From the NCBI GenBank assembly GCA_016630955.3, contig CM049994.1, forward strand, positions 1 through 64,000: a stretch of 64,000 nt of DNA. Direction: 5' to 3'. This DNA comes from Didymella arachidicola (taxonomy: Eukaryota; Ascomycota; Dothideomycetes; Pleosporales; Didymellaceae). Below the pieces are notes generated by a model. It made no database searches. It had not been told where the DNA came from and was given only the letters and a program-made list of their open reading frames with translations. The translations under genes were made by a program, and so were the position numbers. Each line of letters opens with the position of its first letter. Position 1 is the first letter of the stretch. This document shows, piece after piece, positions 1 to 9,800 of this stretch.

Positions 1-118
1 ACCCTAACCCTAACCCTAACCTAACCCTAACCCTAACCCTAACCCTAACCCTAACCCTAACCCTAACCCTAACCCTAACCCTAACCCTAACCCTAACCCT
101 AACCCTAACCCTAACCCT
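1..118. repeat. Telomeric repeat array (CCCTAA)n
   Basis: About nineteen units of CCCTAA run from the first base, with one CTAA slip near base 21. This is the C-rich strand of the TTAGGG telomere used by filamentous ascomycetes, so base 1 is, or is very near, a chromosome end. Confidence 0.98.
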
Positions 119-265
119 TCGACGGGTTGCCCTTCGGGCACCCTCTTTTCCCCTCTTACGGGCCCACCCCCCACCCCTTTACTCTTCTTAGTAATCCTTT
201 CTAACGGGTTGCCCTTCGGGCACCCTCCTTTCCCTTCTTACGGGCCTACCCCCCTACCCTCCCTA
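119..265. repeat. Telomere-adjacent ~81-bp subtelomeric repeat, two copies
   Basis: A 24-base block reading ACGGGTTGCCCTTCGGGC and onward starts at 122 and again at about 203, each followed by a pyrimidine run and TTACGGGCC. The core TGCCCTTCGGGCA folds into a hairpin with a very short loop. Weaker relatives (AACGGCCCAC, AACGGGCCTA, CGGACGGCCTA) recur near 1300-1410, so the same family flanks the low-complexity block. Confidence 0.75.
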
Positions 266-1500
266 ATACGCTTTTATTAATACCTTATTACAGCTTTACT
301 ACACTTTTTCTTTTCTTCTCTTCTCTTAGTATCTTATTATTATAACCTTACTCTACTTTTTATTTCTTCTTTTTATCTTTAATTCTTCTACTACCTAATC
401 TATTTATTCTCTTATATTATTTCTTAAACTTACTACTTATTCTTTTTTTTAATAATTATTACCTATTGTTTTTGTTATACCTACTACCTATTTTTTTATT
501 ATACCTAATACCTATTGTTTTTGTTATACCTACTACCTATTTTTTTTATTATACCTAATACCTACTTTTTTTTTATACCTACTACCTACTTTTTTTTTAT
601 ACCTACTACCTACTTTTTTTATATCTACTACCTACTCTTCTCTTTTTCTAACCTATAATATCTTATTATAGCTTAGCCTTCTACTATATTCTACTATATC
701 CTACTATATCCTACTATATTCTACTATATCCTACTATATTCTACTATATTCTACTATATTCTACTATACTTTACTATGCTTTTCCATACCTTACTACATC
801 CTACTATATTTTACTACACTCTGCTACACTCTGCTATACTCTACTATACCTTACTATATTCTGCTATATTTTACTATACTCTGCTACACTCTACTATACT
901 CTGCTACACTCTACTATACTCTGCTTCTTACTACGCTTTGCTATACCTTACTATACCTAACCCTACCCTACTACACCTTCCTATACCCTGCTACGCTCTG
1001 CTATATCTTGCTATACTTTGCTATACCTTACTATACTCTATAATACCCTGCTACACTCTACTATACTCTGCTTTTTACTACGCTCTGTAATATCTTACTA
1101 CACCCTACTACACTCTACTATATCTTGCTATACTCTGCTACACCCTACTATACCTTGCTACACCCTACTATACCTTGCTACACCCTACTATACCTTGCTA
1201 CACCCTACTATACCTTGCTACACCCTACTATACCTTGCCCCTACACCCTGCTATACTCTTCTCTCTTTCCCTTTGCTGCTCTACTCCTTTGTAACACCTA
1301 AACGGCCCACTACCTACCCCCCCTTCTTCTCCTACTCACCCTAACCGCTCCGCTGCTTGTAACACCTAACGGGCCTACTGCCCACCCCCCCTTCTTCTGC
1401 CCCGGACGGCCTACCACCTCCCTACCCTGTTACTCTCTTGCTAATACCTTGTCACGGCTTTGCTACGCATATACACCTATTACTTCATCTATTCCCCTGC
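266..1500. repeat. C/T-biased low-complexity subtelomeric tract
   Basis: The + strand is almost free of G for 1.2 kb. At 470-640 a TACCTACTACC unit alternates with T runs. From about 680 to 1240 the tract is a decamer family (CTACTATATT, CTGCTACACT, CTATACCTTG). At about 1139-1240 it is a clean 20-bp tandem, CACCCTACTATACCTTGCTA, of roughly five copies. The reading frames here are Leu/Tyr/Thr translations of the decamer and are not genes. Confidence 0.85.
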
Positions 1501-1503
1501 TTG

Positions 1504-4500
1504 CTACTCTACTCTGCTACCCTCCTCTTCCTCTCCCTCTCGTCCCCACCCCTCCAACACCAGCCTAATCGCCATCGCCATTGCGTTGCTAAACATCTGT
1601 CCCCAAATCTCTGACCTGTGCGGCTTTCCCAGCCACCCAGCGTACGCCTCGTCTCCCGTCTCTGCAAACCCCAGCTCTCCCATTGCCTGAATCCCACCCC
1701 TCGTCAACCGCGCTGCGAATGCCAGCGGCACCACCACGTTCGGCCACTGACACCGCTTGTCCATCCCTTCCCCAGTCGCGCAGTACTTCTGACTCACCCA
1801 GCACCGTCGACAGTTGTTCTTCACCGTCCGATCCCGCATCTTCACACGGAACTCATCTGCCTGCATCCCTGTTCCCCTTGCCCATGCCGTGCACTGCATC
1901 GCCCGGTGCCCTTTCCACTGCTCCTCTTCAGCCGTCGGGAACTCCTGCCTAACCATCCAGCAGATCGCACACCCCTCTCGCAGCTCTGTGAACCCTTCCT
2001 CCACCACCGCCCACTCCCGCGACCACTTCTCCTGCTCCTCTATCCACACCTCCTCTCCCTCTCCGCACCGGTCGCATCCCGCTGCCCCAATCTGCCCGCA
2101 GCTCTGCCCCCGCTCGTCCAGATACGAGCTCATCAGCTCTCGTCGACACCCGCTGCCGATCAGAAACTGCCCCATCGCGAGCACCTCCATCTTCTCTCTC
2201 TCTCGCTCCATCACCTGCTCCACCTCCCCGTGCCCCACCAGCACCACCACATCGTATTGCTCTCCTCCTCGTCCCCCGCGTCCGCTTGCCTGAGCAAAGT
2301 CGCTCATGCTCCACGGTGTGCCTACGTGCAAGATGTACACGATGCCAGCAAAGTCCACTCCCGTCCCCAGCGCCGACGTCGCCACCATCATTCCGCCCCC
2401 CTCCACCCACTCCTGTAGCCGGTCTGCGCGATCCACCACCCCTGCGTGATAGTGTCCGCAGCCCAGCTCCGTCGCGAGCCGCTCGCACTGCACCTTGCTC
2501 TTGCAGTACACCACCCCCTTCTGTCCGCTCCGCCGCAGCTTCTCTGCCCACCGCTTGCACACGAACAGCGCCGTCTCCTCGAGCTTGTCGCGCTGACACC
2601 ACGACACAAAGTACCGCGCGTTCGGCCGCACCGTGCTTGCTCTCACGTACGTTGCGTGACGCACAAGCATGCTCGCCTCAAGCTCTCCCTCCTGCAGCGG
2701 CGGCAGCGTTGCTGTCAGCATCACCATCGGACTACCCAGCAGCCGCAAGTTCTTCATCGCCACCAGCTTCTCTCGCCAATTCCTCGCCGTGAACACCAGA
2801 TGACACTCGTCAATCACCACCCTATGCAGCAGCCCCTTTCCTTTCAGCATCCGCGCGTAGCCAAGAAAGTTGCCAGTGCTTGTTATGTCGCCAGCTACGT
2901 CTGCACTGACTACCACCACAGATGCCGGGTTGTTCTCGCCGTGCTTCCACTCCATGCACTCGACGCCGCACTGCTGAATCCTCCTGACTAGATCTTCAAT
3001 CAGCGCCCGGTACGGCACGACGACCACCGTTACCCCCGGCTCCTCCACGCAAGCCGGCAGCGTGAACAGCAAGCTCTTGCCTCCGCCCGTCGGAAGCACG
3101 ACGATGAGCGGCGTCTGCTTCTCCAGCACCGCGTGCAAAGCCTGCTCCTGCTCCACCGATCGAAAGCCAACATCTTGCTTGCCTAGCACCTGCTGCAGCC
3201 CCCTGTGTATCGCATCTGCTCGCGGGTCTGCAAACCGCACTTCTTTCTCTTTCGGCAGCCCAACAAGTGCCGACGACGTGCTGTTGCTCATCCGTCGCTT
3301 TGTCGTCCTGCTCGGCTCTACGGGCTTCGCTGCGCTCCCATCCACCCCTAAGAAGCGGTGCCATGCTGCGCTAAGCGGCCGGAACGCATCAACGGACCGC
3401 ACGCTGAGATGCTTCACGATATCCATCGGCACGCTGTAGTTGCCTACCCCCATTGCGGTTGTGCGTGAGTTCTGCAGCTCAAGAACGTCTTCGCCATCGT
3501 CGTCCACTTCCGCCTCTTCTGTCTCGCCAACGTCGTCCTGATAGCCCCTGCTGAACGACTCTCCCACCTTGACTCGCCCGATACCTACTGCCGTGTGCCG
3601 GTAGTCGAGCGTGTGCAGCACCACGCCCAGCCTCTTCCCTGTCTCGCGCTTCAGCACCCTCGTGAGCCGGCTGGTGTCCCACGCGCCCTGCGCGTCGTGC
3701 CACACGTAGTCGCTGTAGCTACCGCCCAGCACCTGCAGCGTCAGATACTCGCGGAACGGCTGTACGTAGACCAAGTACACCGCCATCACCTGCCCCAGCT
3801 GCGGCGGCAAGAAGCGCGGCACGATCTTCGGCTTGTCCCACTGCGACTGCGACTTGTGATAGCGGACCACTGTCATCACCTGCCCGTCCACGACGAAGAT
3901 GTTGCGGTCCTGCAGTACGCCGTTGCGGTGCCGAATCGTCGTGATCTCCGATCCCCTCCCCGGCTGCCCTGACGTGACGTGCACGCTGCAGAGCAGCAGT
4001 TCCAAGAAGCGATCCATCTGTCGCATGTACTGCCGCACCGCCTTGACGCTCCACTGCCCGTCCGCACGCGTTAATCGCAGCCCGCCCGCTGTAGTCATCG
4101 CTCTCCTAAGCATCCAAGCCAGCCCGCCTTGCAGTTTGTTGCCTGGAGCGTCGACAAACGACGTGCGTCGTTTTGTGAACGTGACGTCGTCGACTACCTG
4201 CTTCAGATCAACGGTAACCCGCTCTTCCTCGCCGTCCACCCAGCAAAGCTCCCACAGCATCTGCTCTGTTTCAGCCAACAAGTCCTGCGCCATCTTGCAG
4301 AAGCGGCGGATGACGATCGGTCGGCCGTTCAGATAGAACGTCTGCTTGTCCTCTGACCAGTAAGCGTTGCCTGAGTTGCCGGCCGTGAGTCCAATGTGTT
4401 TGCCGTACGCCAGCATGCTGATCATCTCGCTCATCGGGCTGAACGTGCCGTCTGCTAGCTGCTTGTGCCGCGTTGCCAGAAAACTGTCGCGGTCTTCTTC

Positions 4501-5871
4501 TGTCTGCGTGTCGCGCTGCCCTCCCGGGAGCAGCTTCTCCAGAGCGAGCACCCGCACGCAGTACACCATCCCCGCCAGCATGTACGAGTAGTTCTTTGCG
4601 GTCCGCAAGCGGCCCGTGTCTACATCAATCCCAAGCACTGCGAGAAACTGAATCAAACCAGTAGACAACGCCACGGGATGATACGTTGTGAAGATGAACG
4701 AGCTGATAGACGCAAGAAGCGCCTCCGTCTGAGCGCCTCTGTCGTCGCCATCTAGCGCGTCCCACAGCCTGATCGCATACAACTTCTGCTCAGCTGTCCA
4801 CGTGAAGAGCTCGCGCGTGTCCTTCATCATGTCTGGTGCCTGTTGACTGCGTGTCCTGCGCCGGGGCCGCGGGCTGTCGTCGTCAGCCTCACTGCCTTCC
4901 GCTTCGTCTTCGCTGTCTTCGTCGCTGCTCAACGCCGCACTGCTTTCGGATCGAGCAGCTGTGTCGCGCTGCTGTCGGAAACGCATAATCCGCTGCTCTT
5001 CATCTCCTAGCACGCGTAGATAGAAGCAGACAAACCTCACTATATAGCTTGCGTACACAGCCTGACTCTCTGGGTTCTGCAGTCGCCCCAACGGCCGCAC
5101 GTCGATCTCGCTCTGCTTTGCGCTCCGCAGCCAGCGCCTGAGTTCTTGCGGAAGCGTAGCCAATCCCTTGACGCTTCTCTCAATCAGTCCCTCTGCAAGC
5201 TGAGCAGCTAGCTTGAGCTTGTGCTCGCTCCGATCGGGAGCCCGGGCTTGATGGGCCAGATGAACAAGATTTCGATCCTTGAAGAACTCTAACCAGCCTG
5301 TCCGCTTAAACCAGCCTGTCTTGTCTGTCTTTGCAGCCTCTTCAAGTGTTTGAAGCTCTTCTTCGACTTCTTGTTGTGTCAGTTTATACTCGGCAAGCTG
5401 CCTCTGAACTGCAACTTCGACGTCGTCGTTTAGAGCATTTTCGGCTACAGCTACATCAACAACAAAATATCGCTGTAAAACCCCTGTGCGGAAAAAGCTC
5501 TGTACTTTGACAGTGTGATAGAGCGCGCCTTTTTCTCCTAGCCAAGCTTGCTGGTGATCTTTCTTACAGTGCATGCGCATTGTGTCCTTGTTGATAGTGA
5601 TGAAGCTGCATGTCTTGCACTGCAGCCCGTCTAGCGGCTTCCCAAGCTCTTCTATCGGTCGCGCCGGCTCATCTGGAAGCTCAACGTCTGCTGCGTCAAT
5701 CAGCGCGAATTGATTGAAGCGTTCAACAACTTGTTTTCGAGTTGCAGCGGGCACGCTGTGATGCTGCAAGAGATGCGTGTTGAGATTAACAACAGCAGTG
5801 TGATGCTCCCTGCATACTAAGACGCTGTAGTCTTCTAGAAAACAGTGAACATTGTCGCAGGTTAGAAGTGG
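1504..5871 (-). CDS. Telomere-linked RecQ-type helicase (TLH) with N-terminal C2H2 and tyrosine-recombinase-like region; 5' end unresolved
   Basis: The frame is open from a TAG at 5872-5874 to the stop at 1504, 1455 codons, but has no ATG before the conserved N-terminal fingers, so a leader exon or a lost start is likely. In order: an OrsD-like C2H2 pair (CREHHTAVV...HLLQHH, then CKTCSF...MHCKKDH); a central region with RGSEITTIR, YRHTAVGIGR and VGNYSVP that I read as a degenerate tyrosine-recombinase core; and a complete superfamily 2 RecQ-like helicase with PTGGGKS (motif I), DECH (II), LTATLP (III), ATSALGTGVDF and QASGRGGRGG (V-VI). A Cys-rich tail follows. TLH genes are typical of fungal chromosome ends and may act in telomere maintenance or recombination. 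It is read toward the telomere, its stop only 1.4 kb from the repeats. The helicase call is firm; the recombinase call is inference. Confidence 0.88.
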   Translation of the reverse strand, partial: PLLTCDNVHCFLEDYSVLVCREHHTAVVNLNTHLLQHHSVPAATRKQVVERFNQFALIDAADVELPDEPARPIEELGKPLDGLQCKTCSFITINKDTMRMHCKKDHQQAWLGEKGALYHTVKVQSFFRTGVLQRYFVVDVAVAENALNDDVEVAVQRQLAEYKLTQQEVEEELQTLEEAAKTDKTGWFKRTGWLEFFKDRNLVHLAHQARAPDRSEHKLKLAAQLAEGLIERSVKGLATLPQELRRWLRSAKQSEIDVRPLGRLQNPESQAVYASYIVRFVCFYLRVLGDEEQRIMRFRQQRDTAARSESSAALSSDEDSEDEAEGSEADDDSPRPRRRTRSQQAPDMMKDTRELFTWTAEQKLYAIRLWDALDGDDRGAQTEALLASISSFIFTTYHPVALSTGLIQFLAVLGIDVDTGRLRTAKNYSYMLAGMVYCVRVLALEKLLPGGQRDTQTEEDRDSFLATRHKQLADGTFSPMSEMISMLAYGKHIGLTAGNSGNAYWSEDKQTFYLNGRPIVIRRFCKMAQDLLAETEQMLWELCWVDGEEERVTVDLKQVVDDVTFTKRRTSFVDAPGNKLQGGLAWMLRRAMTTAGGLRLTRADGQWSVKAVRQYMRQMDRFLELLLCSVHVTSGQPGRGSEITTIRHRNGVLQDRNIFVVDGQVMTVVRYHKSQSQWDKPKIVPRFLPPQLGQVMAVYLVYVQPFREYLTLQVLGGSYSDYVWHDAQGAWDTSRLTRVLKRETGKRLGVVLHTLDYRHTAVGIGRVKVGESFSRGYQDDVGETEEAEVDDDGEDVLELQNSRTTAMGVGNYSVPMDIVKHLSVRSVDAFRPLSAAWHRFLGVDGSAAKPVEPSRTTKRRMSNSTSSALVGLPKEKEVRFADPRADAIHRGLQQVLGKQDVGFRSVEQEQALHAVLEKQTPLIVVLPTGGGKSLLFTLPACVEEPGVTVVVVPYRALIEDLVRRIQQCGVECMEWKHGENNPASVVVVSADVAGDITSTGNFLGYARMLKGKGLLHRVVIDECHLVFTARNWREKLVAMKNLRLLGSPMVMLTATLPPLQEGELEASMLVRHATYVRASTVRPNARYFVSWCQRDKLEETALFVCKRWAEKLRRSGQKGVVYCKSKVQCERLATELGCGHYHAGVVDRADRLQEWVEGGGMMVATSALGTGVDFAGIVYILHVGTPWSMSDFAQASGRGGRGGEQYDVVVLVGHGEVEQVMEREREKMEVLAMGQFLIGSGCRRELMSSYLDERGQSCGQIGAAGCDRCGEGEEVWIEEQEKWSREWAVVEEGFTELREGCAICWMVRQEFPTAEEEQWKGHRAMQCTAWARGTGMQADEFRVKMRDRTVKNNCRRCWVSQKYCATGEGMDKRCQWPNVVVPLAFAARLTRGGIQAMGELGFAETGDEAYAGWLGKPHRSEIWGQMFSNAMAMAIRLVLEGWGREGEEEEGSRVE

Positions 5872-5962
5872 CTAAGTCACTATTAAGGTAATTTATATAT
5901 TATTGAATTACTATAGTTGTTAGTACACTTTACATGCAGAGGATGTGTTTAGTTACAGAACA

Positions 5963-8900
5963 CTAAACGACTATAAAGTATTTCTGCAGACCACCTGTTC
6001 GGAAGAAGCTCTGTACCTTCACTGAATTATACAACTGGCTCTTGTCGCCTAACCAAGCAAGTTTATGATCTCGGTTGCAGTGCATCCGAATCTGATCTTT
6101 GCTAACAGTGATATACCCGCATGCTCTGCACTCTAGCCCAGCAAGTGGCTTACCAAGCTGTTCTATAGCCTGCGTGGGCTCTTTAGGCAGCTCTATCTTG
6201 CTTGGAGCCACTGGTTCAAGGCGACTAAAACAGTCAACAACCTGTCTTCGTACTGAAGCAGGCACTTTGTGGTGCTGCAACATATGGCGGTCAAGACTCA
6301 TAACTGCGGTATGATGTTGCTTGCATACGAAGACCTTGAAGTCTTCTAAAAAGCAGAACACATCTGCGCAGTTACTTAACGATACTTGTGAGCCCCTCTT
6401 ACGATACCGGAGCGTTCCATTGGGGTCTTCGCCCCCTTGGTTTGTTAGCGCTCGTTGGGAGGCAGCTTTGCAGAGTTTTTGCATCTTGTGCTCATGCTCT
6501 AGGGCGGCAAGATCTGCTCGTAAAGCATCAATCTTTTGCTGTATTGGACTTATACTCTCATCTGAGTCGCGCCTTCGCTTCCGCGGTCGCTCATTCTCGC
6601 CAGCGGCCGATGCCTCGATCTGCGATACTGTGCTCTCTTCGGGTACTTCAAGTGTTTGTGTAGTCCTATTAGTCAAGAACGCATCATCCTTTGGTGGCAG
6701 AAACATTGAATGCTCTACTGGAGCTTCTGGTAAACTTCTGTTTGCACTAAAGCTGAGAATAGCCTGATCTGTGCTTTGTCTGTCGACACCCAGAAATTGA
6801 TGCCATACCTTACTGACTTCGAGGTATCGTTCTAATAACTCAGGTTGCAGCTTGGCAGGATAGGCACGATCCAAAGCGTACGCGCCAGCATGGGTAGCTG
6901 GATTATGTCCTGTCTGGAAAGAGAGAAGTCGTAATAGTCCATCGCGATCCCTCGGAGTGTGAGGATCAAAAGGCTGGGCAATATCTAGAAGATGCTTCTT
7001 GCTAATAGCTACTGCAATCTGGCGATACATTTGAAAATGGAGCAGTATCGGGCATTCTGGTGTGGATTGCTGCAGGAGCTTCGAGCAGACTGATGAGCTG
7101 AAACACGACACAGGTGTGTCGTACGCAGTGAACAAGTGCGGATTGGTTGGAACGCTTGTGTTGACAAGCTTTAGTTGTCGGCTAAGGAAATCGCTGAATG
7201 GTCTGATGTATGCGAGGTAAAGGAACAGGCACCTCTCTACTGATGAGCAGGGAACTCGAACAACAAAAAAAGAGTTGTTCGAGTTCTGGCTAGCTTTATT
7301 GTACGAAAAGACTAGCAAGATCCGGCCCTGGCAAATGAAGATGTTGCGTTGCACTGCGGCAGTGTCTGCCCAGCGCAGAACCCGAAGCTCCTCTCCTCTA
7401 GCAGGCATTCCGCTGGTCACATGGATACTACTGAACAGTACTTCGACCATGTTGTTATATTGTTTCAGGTAGGACATTGCTTTCTCTCGGCCTCTGCCTT
7501 GTAGGGAGAACCCCCTCCCTTCTTTAGAGAAGGCTCTTCGGCTCAAATGCTTAAAGCTAGTCTGTAGCTGATTTGCTGGCTCTTGCAGGAACGAATAACC
7601 TGGGCGGTGCCTTGATAGATCCTCTTTTAAGGTATGGAGATCTACCTTAGGCCACCAGTCAAACATGAGGTCTCGCGTGATTCTTTCAAGTCTAGCAAGG
7701 AGGCAGTGGATTGTATAGCGGAATTCATGCATAGAGATGCGAGAACCAGCGATGTCTAGGGTCTGACCATCGAGGGACCAAGATAGGTTGGTGCGTGGTC
7801 CTTCGCGTTTGGCAATGGCTCTGCCGTGCTGCAAACGCTCAATCAGGTAGCCCATAGGTGAGAGACTGCCGCGTTGGAGGTATGCTGGGCGAATCTCTAC
7901 ACAGAGACGTTTGCCCTGATCAGCATAGGCTGCTCGTGCTGGCCAGAGAACATCAAGGGTAGTGTACCCTCGCAGCGGCAAGGCGTACTCGAGAATAATA
8001 AGTCTACCAATCCACAGTAGAGCTGATAGGTACGGTGTGTAGTCGTAAGCTGTACGGTATGCCAACTCGTACGGATGGATACCCAGCACACCAGAGAAGT
8101 GGACAATTGCTTTGCCTTCCAATATGCCGTCTGTGGACACATCCGTCCAAAATAGCACGAGCAGCTGAAAGACGGTTTCTGATAAACGGGAAGAGAACGT
8201 AGGCTCTGCCTTACTGAATCCTTTTGTGGACAGATCTGACCAGACAGATTTCACGATATCCGCCTGTGCGTCCGACAGCTGAAGCCCATATACCTCGCTT
8301 AAGCTTTGATTGAGCTTCTGACATACCTGCCATGATCGGAATACATAGCACAGAAAGCGGTTTAGGAAGGAGCGGTACCTAGCTTTCGTAGCGTCTCGTT
8401 GAGGTAGCTCGAAGGGATACGCGTAGAAGTGTGACCCCCAGCTTCGCAGCCAGCAGCGCAAGACTCGCGGAGTTTGTTCTAATGTTTCCTCGCAGCGATC
8501 AAGCACGAGATGAACAATTTCTGATAGTTGTCTTAGTTTTGACTCTGTAGCTGCGGAGCTGATCCACTCCACGCTGTTCCAGGTGCCGAGGTGAATAGCT
8601 TCACCGGTAGAAGTGGCCAACCTAGAAGTAGCAATAATCAGATGGAGCGGCTTTTGGGCAAACCACCGCGTCCAACCACAACCGCGCAGCCAGTCGGTTT
8701 TCTCGTCATGCTCAAGCTCGTTGCTTAGGGCCATCAGTTCTTGATCTTGCTGTAAGAGCCTAGCTTCCTCCTCGGCTTCCATCAGCAGAAGAGCGGCGGT
8801 CGCAGGGTCGTCTGACACGGATCCGTCCTGGCTTGATCTTCTTCTGCTTTGAATTGTGTGTGTAGCGTGTGCTACCCTCCAGGTACCTCCCACGTTTCGC

Positions 8901-9295
8901 CTGATAGGAGACCATCGCTGGACGAAGCAGAATAGATCATTGCGCGTCCTCTGCCCCCTACTGCACTGCGTCTTCCGAAAATGCAGCAGCATTGTATCCC
9001 AACTACAAGTTGTCAAGTCGCACTGCGGACAGGAGTAGCCTCGCTCGGGTGGCGCTAGGAAATCTAAGCTAGAAGAGTTATTTGCACGAGGGACAACGTC
9101 TGCATCAATCTGCGATACAGGAAGTCCTTTATACTGAGAAAGGATAATTTCGCATATGGACGATCGAGTTTTGTGGTAGTGGCGGAGGTGGTAACGGAGC
9201 GTCTTGTAGGGTATAACGCTTCTACATGGGGTGCACAACAGGTGTCCATGTTCTGGCAGATAGGAGATAATGTTTGGCACTTCGGGTTCTGCAGG
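5963..9295 (-). CDS. OrsD-like C2H2 / tyrosine-recombinase-like protein, TLH relative without helicase (copy 1)
   Basis: Open for 1111 codons, from just after a TAG at 9296-9298. It has no ATG at the N-terminus; the conserved start region (NIISYLP) is preceded by a GTG and by possible 3' splice sites. It begins with C2H2-type pairs (CTPCRSVIPY...HLRHYH; CPQCDLT...HFRKTQC) like the OrsD domain (PF12013). The core reads ARGEELRVLRWADT (Arg at residue 628 counted from the GTG at 9280), a beta-hairpin Lys (FSYNKAS), MYRQIAVAIS (Arg 753) and QTGHNPATHAGAYALD (His 792, Tyr 801), which is the order and His-to-Tyr spacing of tyrosine recombinases. The last ~130 residues are a second C2H2 region matching the N-terminus of the TLH next door and stop abruptly after QKYFIVV, as if a tandem duplicate of TLH had been cut there. 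Function unknown. Confidence 0.65.
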   Translation of the reverse strand, partial: PAEPEVPNIISYLPEHGHLLCTPCRSVIPYKTLRYHLRHYHKTRSSICEIILSQYKGLPVSQIDADVVPRANNSSSLDFLAPPERGYSCPQCDLTTCSWDTMLLHFRKTQCSRGQRTRNDLFCFVQRWSPIRRNVGGTWRVAHATHTIQSRRRSSQDGSVSDDPATAALLLMEAEEEARLLQQDQELMALSNELEHDEKTDWLRGCGWTRWFAQKPLHLIIATSRLATSTGEAIHLGTWNSVEWISSAATESKLRQLSEIVHLVLDRCEETLEQTPRVLRCWLRSWGSHFYAYPFELPQRDATKARYRSFLNRFLCYVFRSWQVCQKLNQSLSEVYGLQLSDAQADIVKSVWSDLSTKGFSKAEPTFSSRLSETVFQLLVLFWTDVSTDGILEGKAIVHFSGVLGIHPYELAYRTAYDYTPYLSALLWIGRLIILEYALPLRGYTTLDVLWPARAAYADQGKRLCVEIRPAYLQRGSLSPMGYLIERLQHGRAIAKREGPRTNLSWSLDGQTLDIAGSRISMHEFRYTIHCLLARLERITRDLMFDWWPKVDLHTLKEDLSRHRPGYSFLQEPANQLQTSFKHLSRRAFSKEGRGFSLQGRGREKAMSYLKQYNNMVEVLFSSIHVTSGMPARGEELRVLRWADTAAVQRNIFICQGRILLVFSYNKASQNSNNSFFVVRVPCSSVERCLFLYLAYIRPFSDFLSRQLKLVNTSVPTNPHLFTAYDTPVSCFSSSVCSKLLQQSTPECPILLHFQMYRQIAVAISKKHLLDIAQPFDPHTPRDRDGLLRLLSFQTGHNPATHAGAYALDRAYPAKLQPELLERYLEVSKVWHQFLGVDRQSTDQAILSFSANRSLPEAPVEHSMFLPPKDDAFLTNRTTQTLEVPEESTVSQIEASAAGENERPRKRRRDSDESISPIQQKIDALRADLAALEHEHKMQKLCKAASQRALTNQGGEDPNGTLRYRKRGSQVSLSNCADVFCFLEDFKVFVCKQHHTAVMSLDRHMLQHHKVPASVRRQVVDCFSRLEPVAPSKIELPKEPTQAIEQLGKPLAGLECRACGYITVSKDQIRMHCNRDHKLAWLGDKSQLYNSVKVQSFFRTGGLQKYFIVV

Positions 9296-9359
9296 CTATC
9301 TATAATTAGCAAGTGAGGGTGAGATAGAATAAAAAGTGCGGCAAAGGTACGTCATTCAC

Positions 9360-9786
9360 ATGCCTTGCTCTTTGCTGAGTCGCCTGAATGGACAGTCCAT
9401 GAGGAAGGGTTAGAGGCGCTTTCAGAAAAGACACCGGCTTCTGGATTACCCGTGTAGACTATCCAGCGAGACGCTGTCTGGTGAGACATAGCACTACTTT
9501 GTTGCTAACAGTAGCACACAATTGAATAGCAGGCCGTGGCGTCTTAGTTAATGCGTAAGCAGGTAAAAGTAGTACAGAACAACAGGTAACAAGCAGGAAC
9601 TGCTATAGCTGCCCTGTGTTGGAGCATGCATGCCCGTGCAGGGCCGAGCTAGACCGAAATAGAGCATCAAAAGGGGTCGACTCCAGGCTAAGGCTGGGAG
9701 GGGACGAAGTAGGGCCGAAGTCGCGCACTATACCGCATCAAGCGCGAACGAGGCTCGGGGTCGTGGCGGTCGCGTGGAGGTAGGTA
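9360..9786. repeat. ~0.4-kb dispersed repeat, better preserved copy
   Basis: This stretch aligns along its length with 18446-18868. Shared landmarks are AAGGGTTAGAGG, GTGCAGGGCCGAGCTAGACC, AGGCTAAGGCTGGGAGG and GGTCGTGGCGGTCGCGTGG. Where the two differ, this copy mostly has C or G and the other T or A, so this is the less mutated one. No open frame, terminal repeat or tRNA-like box is recognised. It separates the 5' end of copy 1 from the 3' end of copy 2 of the OrsD-like genes. Confidence 0.8.
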
Positions 9787-9800
9787 CGGAAGAGTTGAAT

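Noticed and set aside
776..1344. Open frames of 104 and 108 codons rich in Leu, Tyr and Thr
   Set aside because: They are translations of the CTACTATATT-type decamer repeat; they stay open only because the strand lacks G.
1618..2792. Plus-strand frames of 168-266 codons opposite TLH
   Set aside because: Antisense shadows of a GC-rich helicase coding strand; Pro/Ser/His-rich with no motif.
1504..5871. Helitron replicase-helicase
   Set aside because: The helicase motifs are RecQ/SF2 (DECH, QASGRGGRGG), not Pif1, and there is no HUH nuclease motif.
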